In this document: piece by piece, positions 47,861-58,220 of the stretch
Layout: each line of letters opens with the position of its first letter
Position numbering within the stretch: the first letter of the stretch is position 1
Assembly: GCA_963693305.1 (NCBI GenBank)
Contig: OY855905.1
Location: 4,991,201 to 5,055,200, forward strand
DNA length: 64,000 bases
DNA from: Meandrina meandrites
Lineage: Eukaryota > Cnidaria > Anthozoa > Scleractinia > Meandrinidae
Direction: 5' to 3'
Notes under the pieces: model-generated
What the model saw: only the letters and a program-made list of their open reading frames with translations
What the model was told of the DNA's origin: nothing
Database searches by the model: none
Position numbers and translations under genes: made by a program

Positions 47861-47943
47861 TACAAGGCCGCACGGAAATACGAATTTTATCTGTGAGATA
47901 CTATCAGTACTCGAAGATAAAATTCGTATCCCCACGCGGCCAC
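47861..47943. mobile_element. Hairpin MITE with GGCCGC ends
   Basis: The left arm GGCCGCACGGAAATACGAAT (TTTATCT following) and right arm AGATAAAATTCGTATCCCCA (CGCGGCC following) are inverse, with a loop of about 22 bp. Confidence 0.6.
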
Positions 47944-48406
47944 GTGATATCCCCCATTAATGGATTGACATGAATTGACATTATAAGTATAGTTTTATCT
48001 TCATCAATACAAAATTTAATATGTACCTTAATATAAACAGTGTCGGCGAGTATTTTAAGATTGATGTTGTTGGGTGACGCTTGTTTATCTCCAATGTTAA
48101 GTGTTATTGTCAGAGAAAACTGGGCAGGGGAAAAAGATCGAGGTCGCCCGTTTACCGTCATCTTTTCACAGTATAAAAGCTACCTGAAAAGATTAGGAAT
48201 GGTGGTATTTGCAGAAGGAGACGTTCGTTTTTCTTCGAAAAATCACCATTCCATTATTTTGGGCCCTCCGGCGGGCAAAAATAACCGAGATTTCGGGCAA
48301 CTTTGGGTGACCGTAAAACACACTTCGTATGACTCCTAAAAGCTCTTGTATTTTTTTCTATAACATTGATCCCCTTATAAGTTGATTGAAATATACTAAT
48401 CCTTCT

Positions 48407-51400
48407 TTGCTTTAATACTGTGTTTTTTTTACGTGGCGCTAAAGTCGCTACTGAATTGTTAATGAGTGTCACCCAAATATGAGTCATTTCCAGCCGACTG
48501 TTTCACCAAAGTGCGGCAGTTTATTTCTAAAGTAAAACCATTGCCCGATAGTACTTTGTGCTGTACCGAAACTGCGTACCATTACGATTTTAAGTTAAAA
48601 CTATTTCCCGCCAAATTGAATATTATTTTTTCGAGTTTTTGTGTTTGTAGTCCAAAATTAACTAAAAGTAGATCCGTCGATTTCGGGATCAAATATTGAA
48701 ACTGTAATATCATAATAAGATATGTAAACTTTTCAAATCTCCTAATTAACACCCGCTAAGTTTTAAAACAGGTGGCTTAATTTTCCCGCGAAAGTTTTAT
48801 TATTTTTATTTGCCACGATGCATGGCTGCATGGTAAAAGCGGACTATATCCTCAGTTAGCTGGATTTTAATCTGCTATCAAACTGGAGGCAAATAATGCA
48901 AAGACAATCGAGACTTCCCCTAAATTATTTAAACAAACTTTGTGTAAATTTTGTTTACACTCTGTGTATCCCCCGACTCTTGTGAATGCGTGACGCGTCA
49001 CGAATTAAAGGGCAGACGACAGGTGTTTTGTTTAGAGGTCTTCTTGGCTTTGAAATCATGAACTGTTCTTTCCGATCAGAAGAATCGCCTTGCAGTTTAG
49101 GTGGACCTGGATCGGTTATTCTTCCATTACTGGCTCGTAATCGAGATATGATTTTTCACCTTGTTAGTCTTGGAATCAGCGGCAAACGAGGTCGAGAAAA
49201 GAGGCAGCGAATCGCAGCTTATTTTAAATCGTGCTGGTCTGCTGGGTGCTGGTGCTGAAGACGTGCAGGCCATGACAATCTGCCCCAAGCATAGGCGAGA
49301 CCTTACTATCGATTGGTGGGGCCGGAAGGGCGAATTTTGCTGCTACCCGACCCACGAGGGAAGCAAAAAGCGAATGAACCTCCCAAGACGTGTAAACACT
49401 GCTATGTCAAAGGAAATCTTTGTTACATTCTGTGTTATGGTTCCCATCGGTGCAGGTTAGTATACCACATTTTTTCTTGAGCTTTTTAATTCAAAACTTT
49501 GCCTCTCTAGTTTTACTTACCCACGATCACATCAAAAGGTTGGAAAATTAGCGCCCGTACGCAAGTACTTTGCAGATGAGTTGGGTTTTCTGCTCAGTTT
49601 CCAGGTAATATTTCTAGTCAAAAAAGGCTGTGACCCAAACGCGTGTGATAGCTATAAAGATACCTTATTGCCATCAAGACCAATGAAAAAAAGGAAACAT
49701 TTTGCTCTGATAAGAAATTTTTTGTTACTTGAACGCTTATCTTACGCACTTGTCCTGAACATAATTAATCAGGACTAATTAAAAGTACAAAGATAATTTT
49801 TGCTCCTGCTACGATGACACAACACCTGTTATAACCGATGATCTCTTCCACAGAAGCCTTTCAATGTAACAAAAGTGTATTCTTAATAAGTAGCGATAAT
49901 TTCTTTTTCATTTGCAACTATTATTGATTAATATTCGAGGATTCACACAAAACTAAATTAAACGTGTAGGAACCTCGAACTTAATTTAATTACCTCTTGC
50001 ACGCAATTGACTTGAGATTGTACTTCATTCTAGGAAACCTGACCGGAGGAAGATTTAGTCCTATTCTTTCTACATTAAACGCATCTTGGGATGACATTTC
50101 CTCTACCCAGCAAAAGTACTATAAACGCAAGGCGCGGGAAGCTGTAACTGCCTTACTGTCCGTCATAAGCCCCAGGCAGGAAAAAGAACTCTGGAATTCC
50201 ATTCGAAATGAATCGATAGTTAAAAGAAAAAATGGCGATTCGTCCATCCATAGGAAAAAGGACAGGTTTTACGCCATTGTACTACGACTTTTCAGATCCT
50301 CAGGCTGGGAAAGACATAATTATGCGATCGGAACACTGCACCCTTGAAAGCACACACTAGAAGATGGGTGAATGAGAAGCATGACGTGGTAACAGCAGAG
50401 CATATGAAACAAGCACTGGAATCCCACGGTGGCCTTAAGGGTTGTAGAGTAGCTGTTGTAGAAGTTGATGCCACCAAGGCGGCTCGCATGGATAACAAAA
50501 TACCCGGTATTAGCCTTATCAACAATTTCTTGTTTGAAAAAAGTGGAATCCGCACTTGGAAGGGCAACAATGTTGGACCTGGGCGCTTTCTTTCGTATAG
50601 CGAACTAATTTTCCAGCAACAAGGAGACACTGGGCTGAAAGTAATCCAGCAGTTTGGTTCCAAAACGAAAGAGCGGGGCACTGTCTTAGAAAGCGTCAGG
50701 CCTACGACTGAAATTTTCTCATGCAGTGAGGCTGGATGCGTCCCCACTTTTAAGACAGAGGCAGAAGCTGATGCGCACATGGATTTCGGGCAGCATGTCA
50801 GAAAGGTAGAATCTGAGTCCTTGTACGATTCAGTCAGAAAGAAGTGGGCCGAGAAGGTAACTGGTGTGAGCATGCCTTCCCATGAGCAAGAGGCAATTCC
50901 CGCACATTACGACAGACCCTCATCTTCAATCATCAATGACAGGCGATCAAAAGGATGGGCACTAAAACAACCAAAAAGCCATCAAAGATGCACAGCTGAC
51001 CACGTTAAGACGTGTTTGGTACAGACGTTTGACGCAGGGGGGCAAGCTTAAGAATCGGATTAAAGGCGGATCCAGTCCAGGTAGCCCATGAAATGAAGTT
51101 CATCAAGGACGAGAATGGGCATCCTTTGTTCAGTCCAGAGGAGTGGAGAACCTCGCAACAAATAAACAGCTTTTTCTCCAGGCTATCACCAATGCAACGG
51201 CAAAGTCAAACGGAAAAGACCCATTTAGAAGAAGCCAACGTAGAAGTTTCAGAGGAAGACTTAGAAGTGCTGGAATCTGAGATCGCTCTCGATAGTTTAC
51301 GGGAAGCAGTGCTTCATGACATGACTGTACCGCATCATCCCATTCAAGTTGGGAGGAGAAACGTTTGCGAGCTATCAAGAGAAAAAAAACTTAACACTTT

Positions 51401-52284
51401 GAAAGTGGCTGAGCTCAGGGAGATATGCTGAGATATGCTGTTGTTGGGTCGCTAGCAAGGAAGAAACGCTTTTCTGTTTTGGCAACATTTTGCTAACATT
51501 ATTATTTCAGTTATTGTCTTGATATTTATTTGTCTTATACGGCAAAAGTACAGTCAGTGAGTACTCATGGAATTAAACGTTGCGATTTGATTTTTTTCTT
51601 GTATCGTAAAAATAAATCGCGCTGAAAATTTAAATAGTCACAAACTAGCGTGTTTCAAATAACATCTCGCTCGCTTTGAACAGCATTTTTGCGGCCTATA
51701 ATGGCTACTGGGTATATTTAAAATTTTTTGCTACAGCCAAAATACCTTCTGTGAAACGTTCCGACTTTGCCACCGAATGTGAATGGCATTTTAAAACCTT
51801 TCGCGGGAAAATTCCACCCATTGTTAATGACGTTGTAAGATGAAGCGCTGGCAATATTGGACGTATTGGAACGTTTAACGAAGCAAAATATCGACATGAC
51901 AGTTTGGGAATCTATCCCGTAGCCCAAGGAACAAGCCGATTTACTTTTGAAGTCCTCTTTTTGTTGAATAAGGGGCCGCCATCTTTGTAGTTGGAACAAT
52001 TTTGTTATAGCCTCCAGTGAAAATTTGTCTGGAAATATTTTAAGATAATAATTGTAATGGCAGTTTCAAATGCCGCTTACTCCGATTTACTTCTAGATAC
52101 CAATTTTAACTAAAGTGGATTTTGTTAACAGCACAAAGTACTATTGGGGAATGGTTTTATTTTAGAAATAAACTGCCGCACTTTGGTGAAACAGTCGACT
52201 GAAAATGACTCATATTTGGGTGACACTCATTAACGATTCAGTGGCGATTTTTAGCGCCACGTAAAAAACACAGTATTAAAGCAA
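48407..52284 (+). mobile_element. Candidate autonomous DNA transposon with about 160-bp inverted termini
   Basis: The left terminus (48407-48572, starting TTGCTTTAATACTGTG) matches the reverse complement of the right terminus (52120-52284) closely throughout, including ACGTGGCGCTAAA, GAGTGTCACCCAAATATGAG, CACCAAAGTGCGGCAGTTTA and AGTACTTTGTGCTGT. A decayed plus-strand gene (48986-51431) fills the middle, with a possible opposing start (AAAGATGGCGGCC, minus strand near 51980). No clear target duplication was seen. I do not recognise the superfamily. Confidence 0.65.
48986..51431 (+). pseudogene. Multi-domain protein of the 48.4-52.3 kb element, frameshifted
   Basis: The first segment, 48986 to about 49230, reads LFRGLLGFEIMNCSF and LVSLGISGKRGREKRQRIAA. 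After a one-base shift near 49231 the reading continues AGLLGAGAEDV, then MTICPKHRRDLTIDWWGRKG and MSKEIFVTFCVMVPIGA to a donor at 49457 (CAG|GTTAGT). A second exon begins at 50033 (acceptor TTCTAG; GNLTGGRFSP, lysine-rich). After another shift near 50330, 50344-51051 has an acidic/Gln part and a C2H2-like finger (CSEAGC, 12 residues, HMDFGQH). A run of six G (51037-51042) breaks the frame; with seven it would continue LRIGLKADPVQVAHEMKFI to SPEEWRTSQQINSFFSRL, a homeodomain-like helix pattern, ending at the stop at 51429. The likely role is DNA binding or transposition; no catalytic triad was identified. Confidence 0.55.
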
Positions 52285-53344
52285 TGATATGAAATTTATG
52301 AGTTCATTTATTCACACGAAGAAAAAACTAAATTTCGGTATTCGCCGTATATCTTGACGAGTAGTTTGTGAGCTTTTGTTGGTGCCGCCTTTAATAGGTT
52401 TTAAACCTGATAATTCCGTTTTAGTTTTTTGTCGAGTCATTTTAAGTGTCTAGATAACATGAAATAGCATTTTAGAAATTGTCAAGTCGTCTTTTCGAAG
52501 TGAAGTTGCTCCTCTTCAATTCACTTATTTTCTGTGAGAATTTTCTCGAGGTTGAAAACGTCTAGCTAAACCTGTAGATGTCAGGTACCTCAAACACCAA
52601 ACGCCTAACCTGAAATTGCCGTTTGCGGTTTGCCGTTATTGTGAAAAACCTGTAGCTAAATGTCTCTAATATCTTTTTGAGTTATTTTTTCCAAAAATAA
52701 CTCTTTAGTCGGCGCGATGGACCGTGCAGTCAGTCAGTGGAGTATGTTTGTATCTCACACCAATCAGGTTTGAGGTACTATCAGAACCAGTGAAATCGCA
52801 GTTTATAAAGGCGAAGTAATCTGACACAGTTGTAAGCGAGCGATTTCATTCGAAGATTTTAGATTTGTAGGAGGCGGATTCGGTGTTTGTGAATTAACCC
52901 CGGTTTTGAAACGCTTACAACGCACACGCCGCCAGTAAAAGACCAGCACTAAATTTTATTCGAGCGTTCGTTTAGGACGGTCTAGTTTCGCAGACCGTGG
53001 TAGAAATTGCATAAAGCATTTGCACAAAGCAGATTTGAAGAATAATGTTCTCATTGTGATGTTAATGCTGTGTTTATAAAGAGTCAAATGGCAAGGAATC
53101 TTTAAGAGTTTGTGACAAGGAAACTTCCTACTGAACTTCGCCAACTGAAAACCGCAATTAATTTAAATAGTCTCTTTAGCGTCTTGCTCGAATTACTGAC
53201 TCTAGGACAAGTAGCGTTTATGTTTATACCTTAAACACACCACGTTTAGACATTTAATTAACCGGTATGGGTATTGACTTTAAAATGGTTTTGCTTTTAA
53301 AGTTAACTACGATCGATACGATACGATTCGATACGATTCGATAC
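52285..53344. other. Intergenic, ending in a (GATACGATTC)n run
   Basis: No gene was recognised. A short tandem run of GATACGATTC-like words lies at about 53309-53347, directly before the LINE fragment. Confidence 0.35.
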
Positions 53345-53617
53345 GATTTGTTTTTACACTGCAAATTTACCAAAGATTTCTGGACGCATACTATTAACTG
53401 GTTAAATAAATCTAATATCACCATTTCTAGGTTAAATGATAGCGAAATTCTGCTAGGTATCACAAAAGAAAATCCTCATTGGACTCTTCTCAATCACATT
53501 CTCATTGCTGGTAAGCAAGTAATCCATACTAATCGGCTTAGGAAAACAAAACCACTCTTACCTCAGTTAATAGCTAAGCTTAAATATATTGAACATATTG
53601 AATATTTTATCGAATAA
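53345..53617 (+). mobile_element. LINE ORF2 C-terminal fragment
   Basis: The frame encodes LFLHCKFTKDFWTHTINWLN, LGITKENPHWTLLNHILIAG and RLRKTKPLL, ending at the stop at 53615. The His-Cys knuckle followed by FW resembles the zinc-binding end of RVT-type LINE proteins (L1/Tx1-like). Only about 90 codons remain. Confidence 0.55.
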
Positions 53618-53652
53618 ACATAAACGCCTTTTTCCACTTAAAGAATTTCCAC
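53611..53652 (-). repeat. 42-bp perfect inverted copy of the 56.4 kb pre-exon sequence
   Basis: The minus strand here is identical to 56354-56395 on the plus strand, starting GTGGAAATTCTTTAAGTGGA. A diverged direct homologue lies at 58113-58150 upstream of the vWA gene. It may be part of a promoter or UTR that has been copied in inverted orientation. Confidence 0.6.
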
Positions 53653-53721
53653 CATAATTTGGTACATAATTTTGTCCAATAGGTACTCGAAGTCCTGGCG
53701 GATTCCGTCTTAAATTATCTT

Positions 53722-53958
53722 TGTTTAGACACAGAAAGGTAGAAAGCTTGAGGGGCCGCGTATTCTCGATCGAATTGGAATGTGAGAGTGTTGAGTTTTT
53801 GTGGAGTGAGGAAAACCGGAGAACCCGTTGAAAAACCCTCGGAGCAGGGACGAGAACCAACAATAAACTCAACCCACATATGATGCCGGGTCAGAGAATC
53901 GAACCCGGGCCAAATTGGTGGGAGGCGAGCGCTCTCACCACTGCGCCACCCCTGCTCC
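53722..53958 (-). mobile_element. tRNA-derived SINE
   Basis: On the minus strand the head is GGTGGCGCAGTGGTGAGAGC (box A), with CCGGGTTCGATTCTCTGACC (box B). The body has GGTTCTCGTCCCTGCTCCGA and TTTTTCAACGGGTTCTCCGG. It is adjacent to a single MITE end (53656-53712) of the 38285-38673 family. The peptide frames here are shadows. Confidence 0.7.
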
Positions 53959-54570
53959 AATAAACATCGAAATACACTTCAGTTATTTTAAATGATCATG
54001 TCAACAAAAAAGTATGAAGACGTTCCGTTTTCGCATTTTTGGTCATTTTTGAAAATTTTAAGATCACATCAGTCTATCAAACTATTATTTTTAAACTTTT
54101 CCTTTTTTTATAATTTTGAATAAGGAATACGCGGCTTATAACTTTTAAAACAACAAAATGAAATGAAAATAGAAATTTTTATAACTCATGGACAGAAAGT
54201 ACTTTAGATAACTGTCGAGTGGCGAACGAAAGAAAGAATTGGCAGGTACCTTCATTATTATTCTCGGTTACCTGCAATGATGTTTTGTTAGAAATTGAAT
54301 GGTTGCGTAAATAATTGCCAGGTGATAACAAAAGACGCGAGAGGTTGTCAATGCACACACTGTGTTGATATATATCGGTTGTCTAACTTGCCACTGGTTT
54401 ATAAACACCCTGTTGGCTGAATATGAATAACGAATATTAAACACTTTTCAATAATAACTTATTAGTCTGTAAAATGCAAATAGTCCAAATAGGTAATAAA
54501 AACATCAGTTAATTATTTTGGTTTCCGTTGGATAACTTTATTAACAAAAAGCACCAGGCTAGGCATCGTT

Positions 54571-56327
54571 TGTTGAGGCCTCAAATGTAATAAATGTCCC
54601 TAAATGTAATAAAGGTCCTAAGTGTAATAACTTTTGGTCCTAAATGTAATAAAGGTCCTAAGTGTAATAACTTCTGGCCCTAAATGTAATAAAGGTCCTA
54701 AGTGTAATAACTTTTGGCTCTAAATGTAATAAAGGTTGCAATTGTAACAACCTTTGGCCCTAAAATACAATGAGGTCACTGACTGAGCCACACATAACGG
54801 TGAATAACCAATTTGGAAGCCGCTAAATGGTGACCGTGTCCGCTTAATAAAGCTCTAATTTATCTTTCATATCGGGCTCTTTCATCGTACTGAGGTATGA
54901 AGAGCTAATTCCATGTTGCAGTAATCTCACAACACGCCTAAAACAAAATAAGAACCAAAAGGGCAAATCTACATCCTAAATTCATTAGCTTATGCAAAAA
55001 TTAGTCCTTTTTTAAATGAATTTTTGAGGAAAGAAAAACGGGATTCGGCAAAGCGATGACAAAAAGTTCGGGATGCGGGAATCGCGTGAAAAAGAAGCGG
55101 GAATGCGGGATCGGGATCGGGATCGGGACCCCCCCCCCCCCCCCCCCCCCCTTTCTTCCAGACCCTGATAAAGCGTACATTTAACTTCCAAATGAAGTAT
55201 TAGATAAGATAATAGACTTTCCATTAACTGGAACTGAGTTTAGTGTTATCACTACCTATATAGTTCCCTTTGTCAGCTTGGTGATCGCCTTAAACTACTT
55301 ACAAGTCATTATATGTGTCGGCTTTCATAGGACAGTTACAACCATCGGGTCACTGCTCGTAATGGCTACAATAGCATGCGCAACTTATGCAAAGAATTTG
55401 GCCCAAGCAGCGGACTTTTATTGACTCTTAAATAAATAATAGCAACTCCGAAATGGATCAACGCGTGGGCAGAGCTACTGCTTACAGGAACTGGAACTTG
55501 GATGTTTGTCACCAATAGATGGTGGAAAGAGCAAGGCAAAAAGTGATAAAAAGACGATCGTTTTAGGTCAAGTTTTGTTTTTACGTTAAGATAAGAAATC
55601 AGAGAGGCGTGTTTGCTCGATCTTCAAACTCCCGTCCGTTTCTTGTTGGTTTCAATACTGATAGTAATTAGTTGTTTCCTTTATGTACTTATAGTTCTTG
55701 TTACTCCCATTAATTCAAGATAAATCAATATGTAGTTGCCGTATTACTTTGAATCCTTGCATACTCAGTAAATAGACTATAAATTGTACACTTAGAATAT
55801 TAATATGACCGAGCATTAAATTGACATTGGTCAAATGTACTACTTTTGTTTTACACTGAGTGACTACTGTTGTTGTTGGGCACTGGCGAATAAGACGTGC
55901 AAAATAAAGTGAAATTACGACACTTGCTGAAAGCCTTCCATTTTATTGGATTCTGACTATTTTATATTTGATACATTCTGATCGGTATCACCGAAGTACA
56001 TCTTGAGCTTTCTTGCCTTTGTATAAAAAAGTGCAAAAAGGCCAAACAGTTAAATCTTATATATTTATCACAATGACTTCATGTTGAGCCGAAGCTAATT
56101 GCTATTATTATACTCGAGGTAGACCTTTGTTTCATTTAGAGTCGAAAGTTATCACACTTAGGACCTTTATTACATTTAGGACCAAAATTATTACACTTAG
56201 GACCTTTATTACATTTAGGACCAAAAGTTATTACACTTAGGACCTTTATTACATTTAGGACCAAAAGTTATTACACTTAGGACCTTTATTACATTTAGGG
56301 ACATTTATTACATTTGGGGCCTCAACA
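54571..56327. mobile_element. 1.76 kb element with repeat-rich termini and 6-bp duplication
   Basis: The ends TGTTGAGGCCTCAAATGTAA and (right) TTACATTTGGGGCCTCAACA are inverted. They run into inverted arrays of a unit containing TAATAAAGGTCCTAAGTGTA (left about 54590-54770; right about 56150-56310). ATCGTT is present on both sides (54565-54570 and 56328-56333) as a perfect target duplication. The interior has no long frame and includes a C run at about 55131-55151. Removing the element rejoins a sequence homologous to the region upstream of the vWA gene. Confidence 0.75.
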
Positions 56328-56461
56328 ATCGTTTACTATGTTATTAAGCTTTCGTGGAAATTCTTTAAGTGGAAAAAGGCGTTTATGTTTATTCGTTGTA
56401 AGTCCTGCTCGGGGTGCTTTGAAACACGTTGTCAAATTCATTTTATTAAAATCTATTAGCA

Positions 56462-56532
56462 ATGAACCCTTCACAGGTTCTATCAATGTTTCTTTTTCTA
56501 CCAACGTTGGATTTAGGACTAGGGCGCGCAAG
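56462..56532 (+). pseudogene. Decayed duplicate of the vWA-EGF gene's signal-peptide exon
   Basis: The ATG at 56462 reads MNPSQVLSMFLFLPTLDLGL and ends at a GTAAGCTCG donor. It aligns with the true first exon at 58221-58290 ([20 protein letters not shown]) and the sequence around it also aligns. A 4-bp length difference (GGGCGCGCAAG against GGTCAAG) makes the donor phase 2 instead of phase 1, so splicing to the vWA exon would be out of frame. Its upstream region is split by the 1.76 kb element. It may still act as an untranslated alternative exon. Confidence 0.6.
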
Positions 56533-57240
56533 GTAAGCTCGTTTTTCTCTTTTTCTTCACGGGATTTACACAGTGTTGTCTTCAGTCAGTTTCCTCGCAG
56601 AAAAAATAAATAAATAAAAAAAGAATGAATAAATCAGTGTCAGTTCTCTAATTAAACTAAAAAGGTGTCGTTGAGACCAAATATATTTTAAGTCTACTAT
56701 AGTTGCTATGCGATGCTATGCGATTGTCTCATGTTCAATGTTTAAAGTTCATTCTGGCCGGTAAAGAACGCCTGCTACAGATAAATATTCTATCAGGCAC
56801 CTAATAATGTTTTCAGGTTCAGCAATTCTTAGAATGGGAGAGATTGGAAGGCAGATTCCTGTTTAAGGGTTTTTTGTAAGGCTTCTCTTTGTAGTTGTTT
56901 ATTTGGCCTGTTTTCTAAATTGGTATTTTTTAAATAAATGTTATTTCGATGTTCAGATCTAGGGAACAGAGCGAACGGGTACCTTCATATTCCTCTGAGA
57001 TCCCCTCGCTATTATTTGATAAAAACAAACAAACAAAAACTTTATCAAAAATATTATTGTAGAATGTACATACACATCCTATTAGAACTTTCCTGCCAAA
57101 AAGGGCATGTTTCAGTTGAAAAATCTACTCACATTTGATTTCTAGCGACGGTACAAACATTTATCAATAAATCTGGTACTTACCACACGGCACCTTCATC
57201 AAACAATTCGGGTCCCTGCGTTCGTCTCAGTACTCATATT

Positions 57241-58220
57241 TATTGTTTCCTTTTGGTTTTAAATTTCCGATGTATATATCAACATTCAATATTAGGTACT
57301 TGCAAATGATATGATCAAGAGAAAATATAAAATTTGGTAGCGTACTTTTTGGAAATGACAAATTAGTAGAAATATCTATTAGAAAATTTAAATGAGAAAT
57401 CAATCGACTTAGCCATTTTTCCTTTTTTTTTTTCTTTCCTTTTTTTTGGGGGGGGGAGGGGGGTGGGGGTGAAAATCTAGAAAGATAAATTTGCAACACT
57501 TTTCTCCTTATCGGAGGTCTATCATCCGCCAACTGCAAACCCAAAAGGCAGGATTGCAAACCAAATAGCACTGAAATGTGACATTATAAAAGTTAAACGC
57601 ACGTGCCTGTCGATATTGTTTAGTTCATTAAACCTTTTGTTTAGCGATGCTCTCGTTGCCCTTGACCTTGTGGTTTGCTAAAAGCTCCCTACAGGATTGC
57701 GCGCGCGCAATTGGCGGATCATAGACCACTTTGTAAATCTTTCTGTGGATTTTCAAAGAAAACGGAAAAATAACAATTTCATTAAATTTAACTTTGGATT
57801 TCTCAGTTGCATTTCACATGGAAAAGGATTCTGTGCGTCAAATCTGTTTTGGATTTCGTGTTTTATTGCGAAATCCGAAATAATCCGGATTTTGTAATGA
57901 AATGAACCCTATGATGTTCTACTTAACTCATATCATATCGTTAGACTTTTTTAATTTAAGTGGCTTTAAAAAGAAAGAATGAACAGGTACCTTTATGATC
58001 GTTTTAAGTTACCTGTTATTGTCTTGTGCTAGACTTGAAACGGATGTCATTCTAGAATAAAAATGTGCCAGGCATGCACCGTCTATGAAATAATTATGCT
58101 CTCGTGGAAATAACTTAAGTCGAGAAAGACGTATTCATTTATTCGCAGTGATAACTGCTCGGAGTGCAATTCTTTGTGCTTTGTTAAAATAAACTACGTT
58201 TACAAATAGAGTTTTGGAAG
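57241..58220. other. 5' flank of the vWA-EGF gene
   Basis: It contains a G/C-rich run near 57448-57470 and, at 57980-58150, the homologue of the 54.2-56.4 kb flank (CAGGTACCTT, GTTACCTG, GCCAGGCAT, CTCGTGGAAAT). No TATA box can be assigned with confidence. Confidence 0.35.

Noticed and set aside
51718..51999. 93-aa minus-strand frame near the right end of the 48.4-52.3 kb element
   Set aside because: A good start context (AAAGATGGCGGCC) lies in a different frame that stops after 13 codons. Coding could not be supported, though an opposing decayed exon is possible.
54590..54770. Tandem repeats resembling a CRISPR or satellite array
   Set aside because: Short direct repeats without spacers, mirrored at the other end of the element. 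They are terminal repeats of a transposon in a eukaryotic genome.
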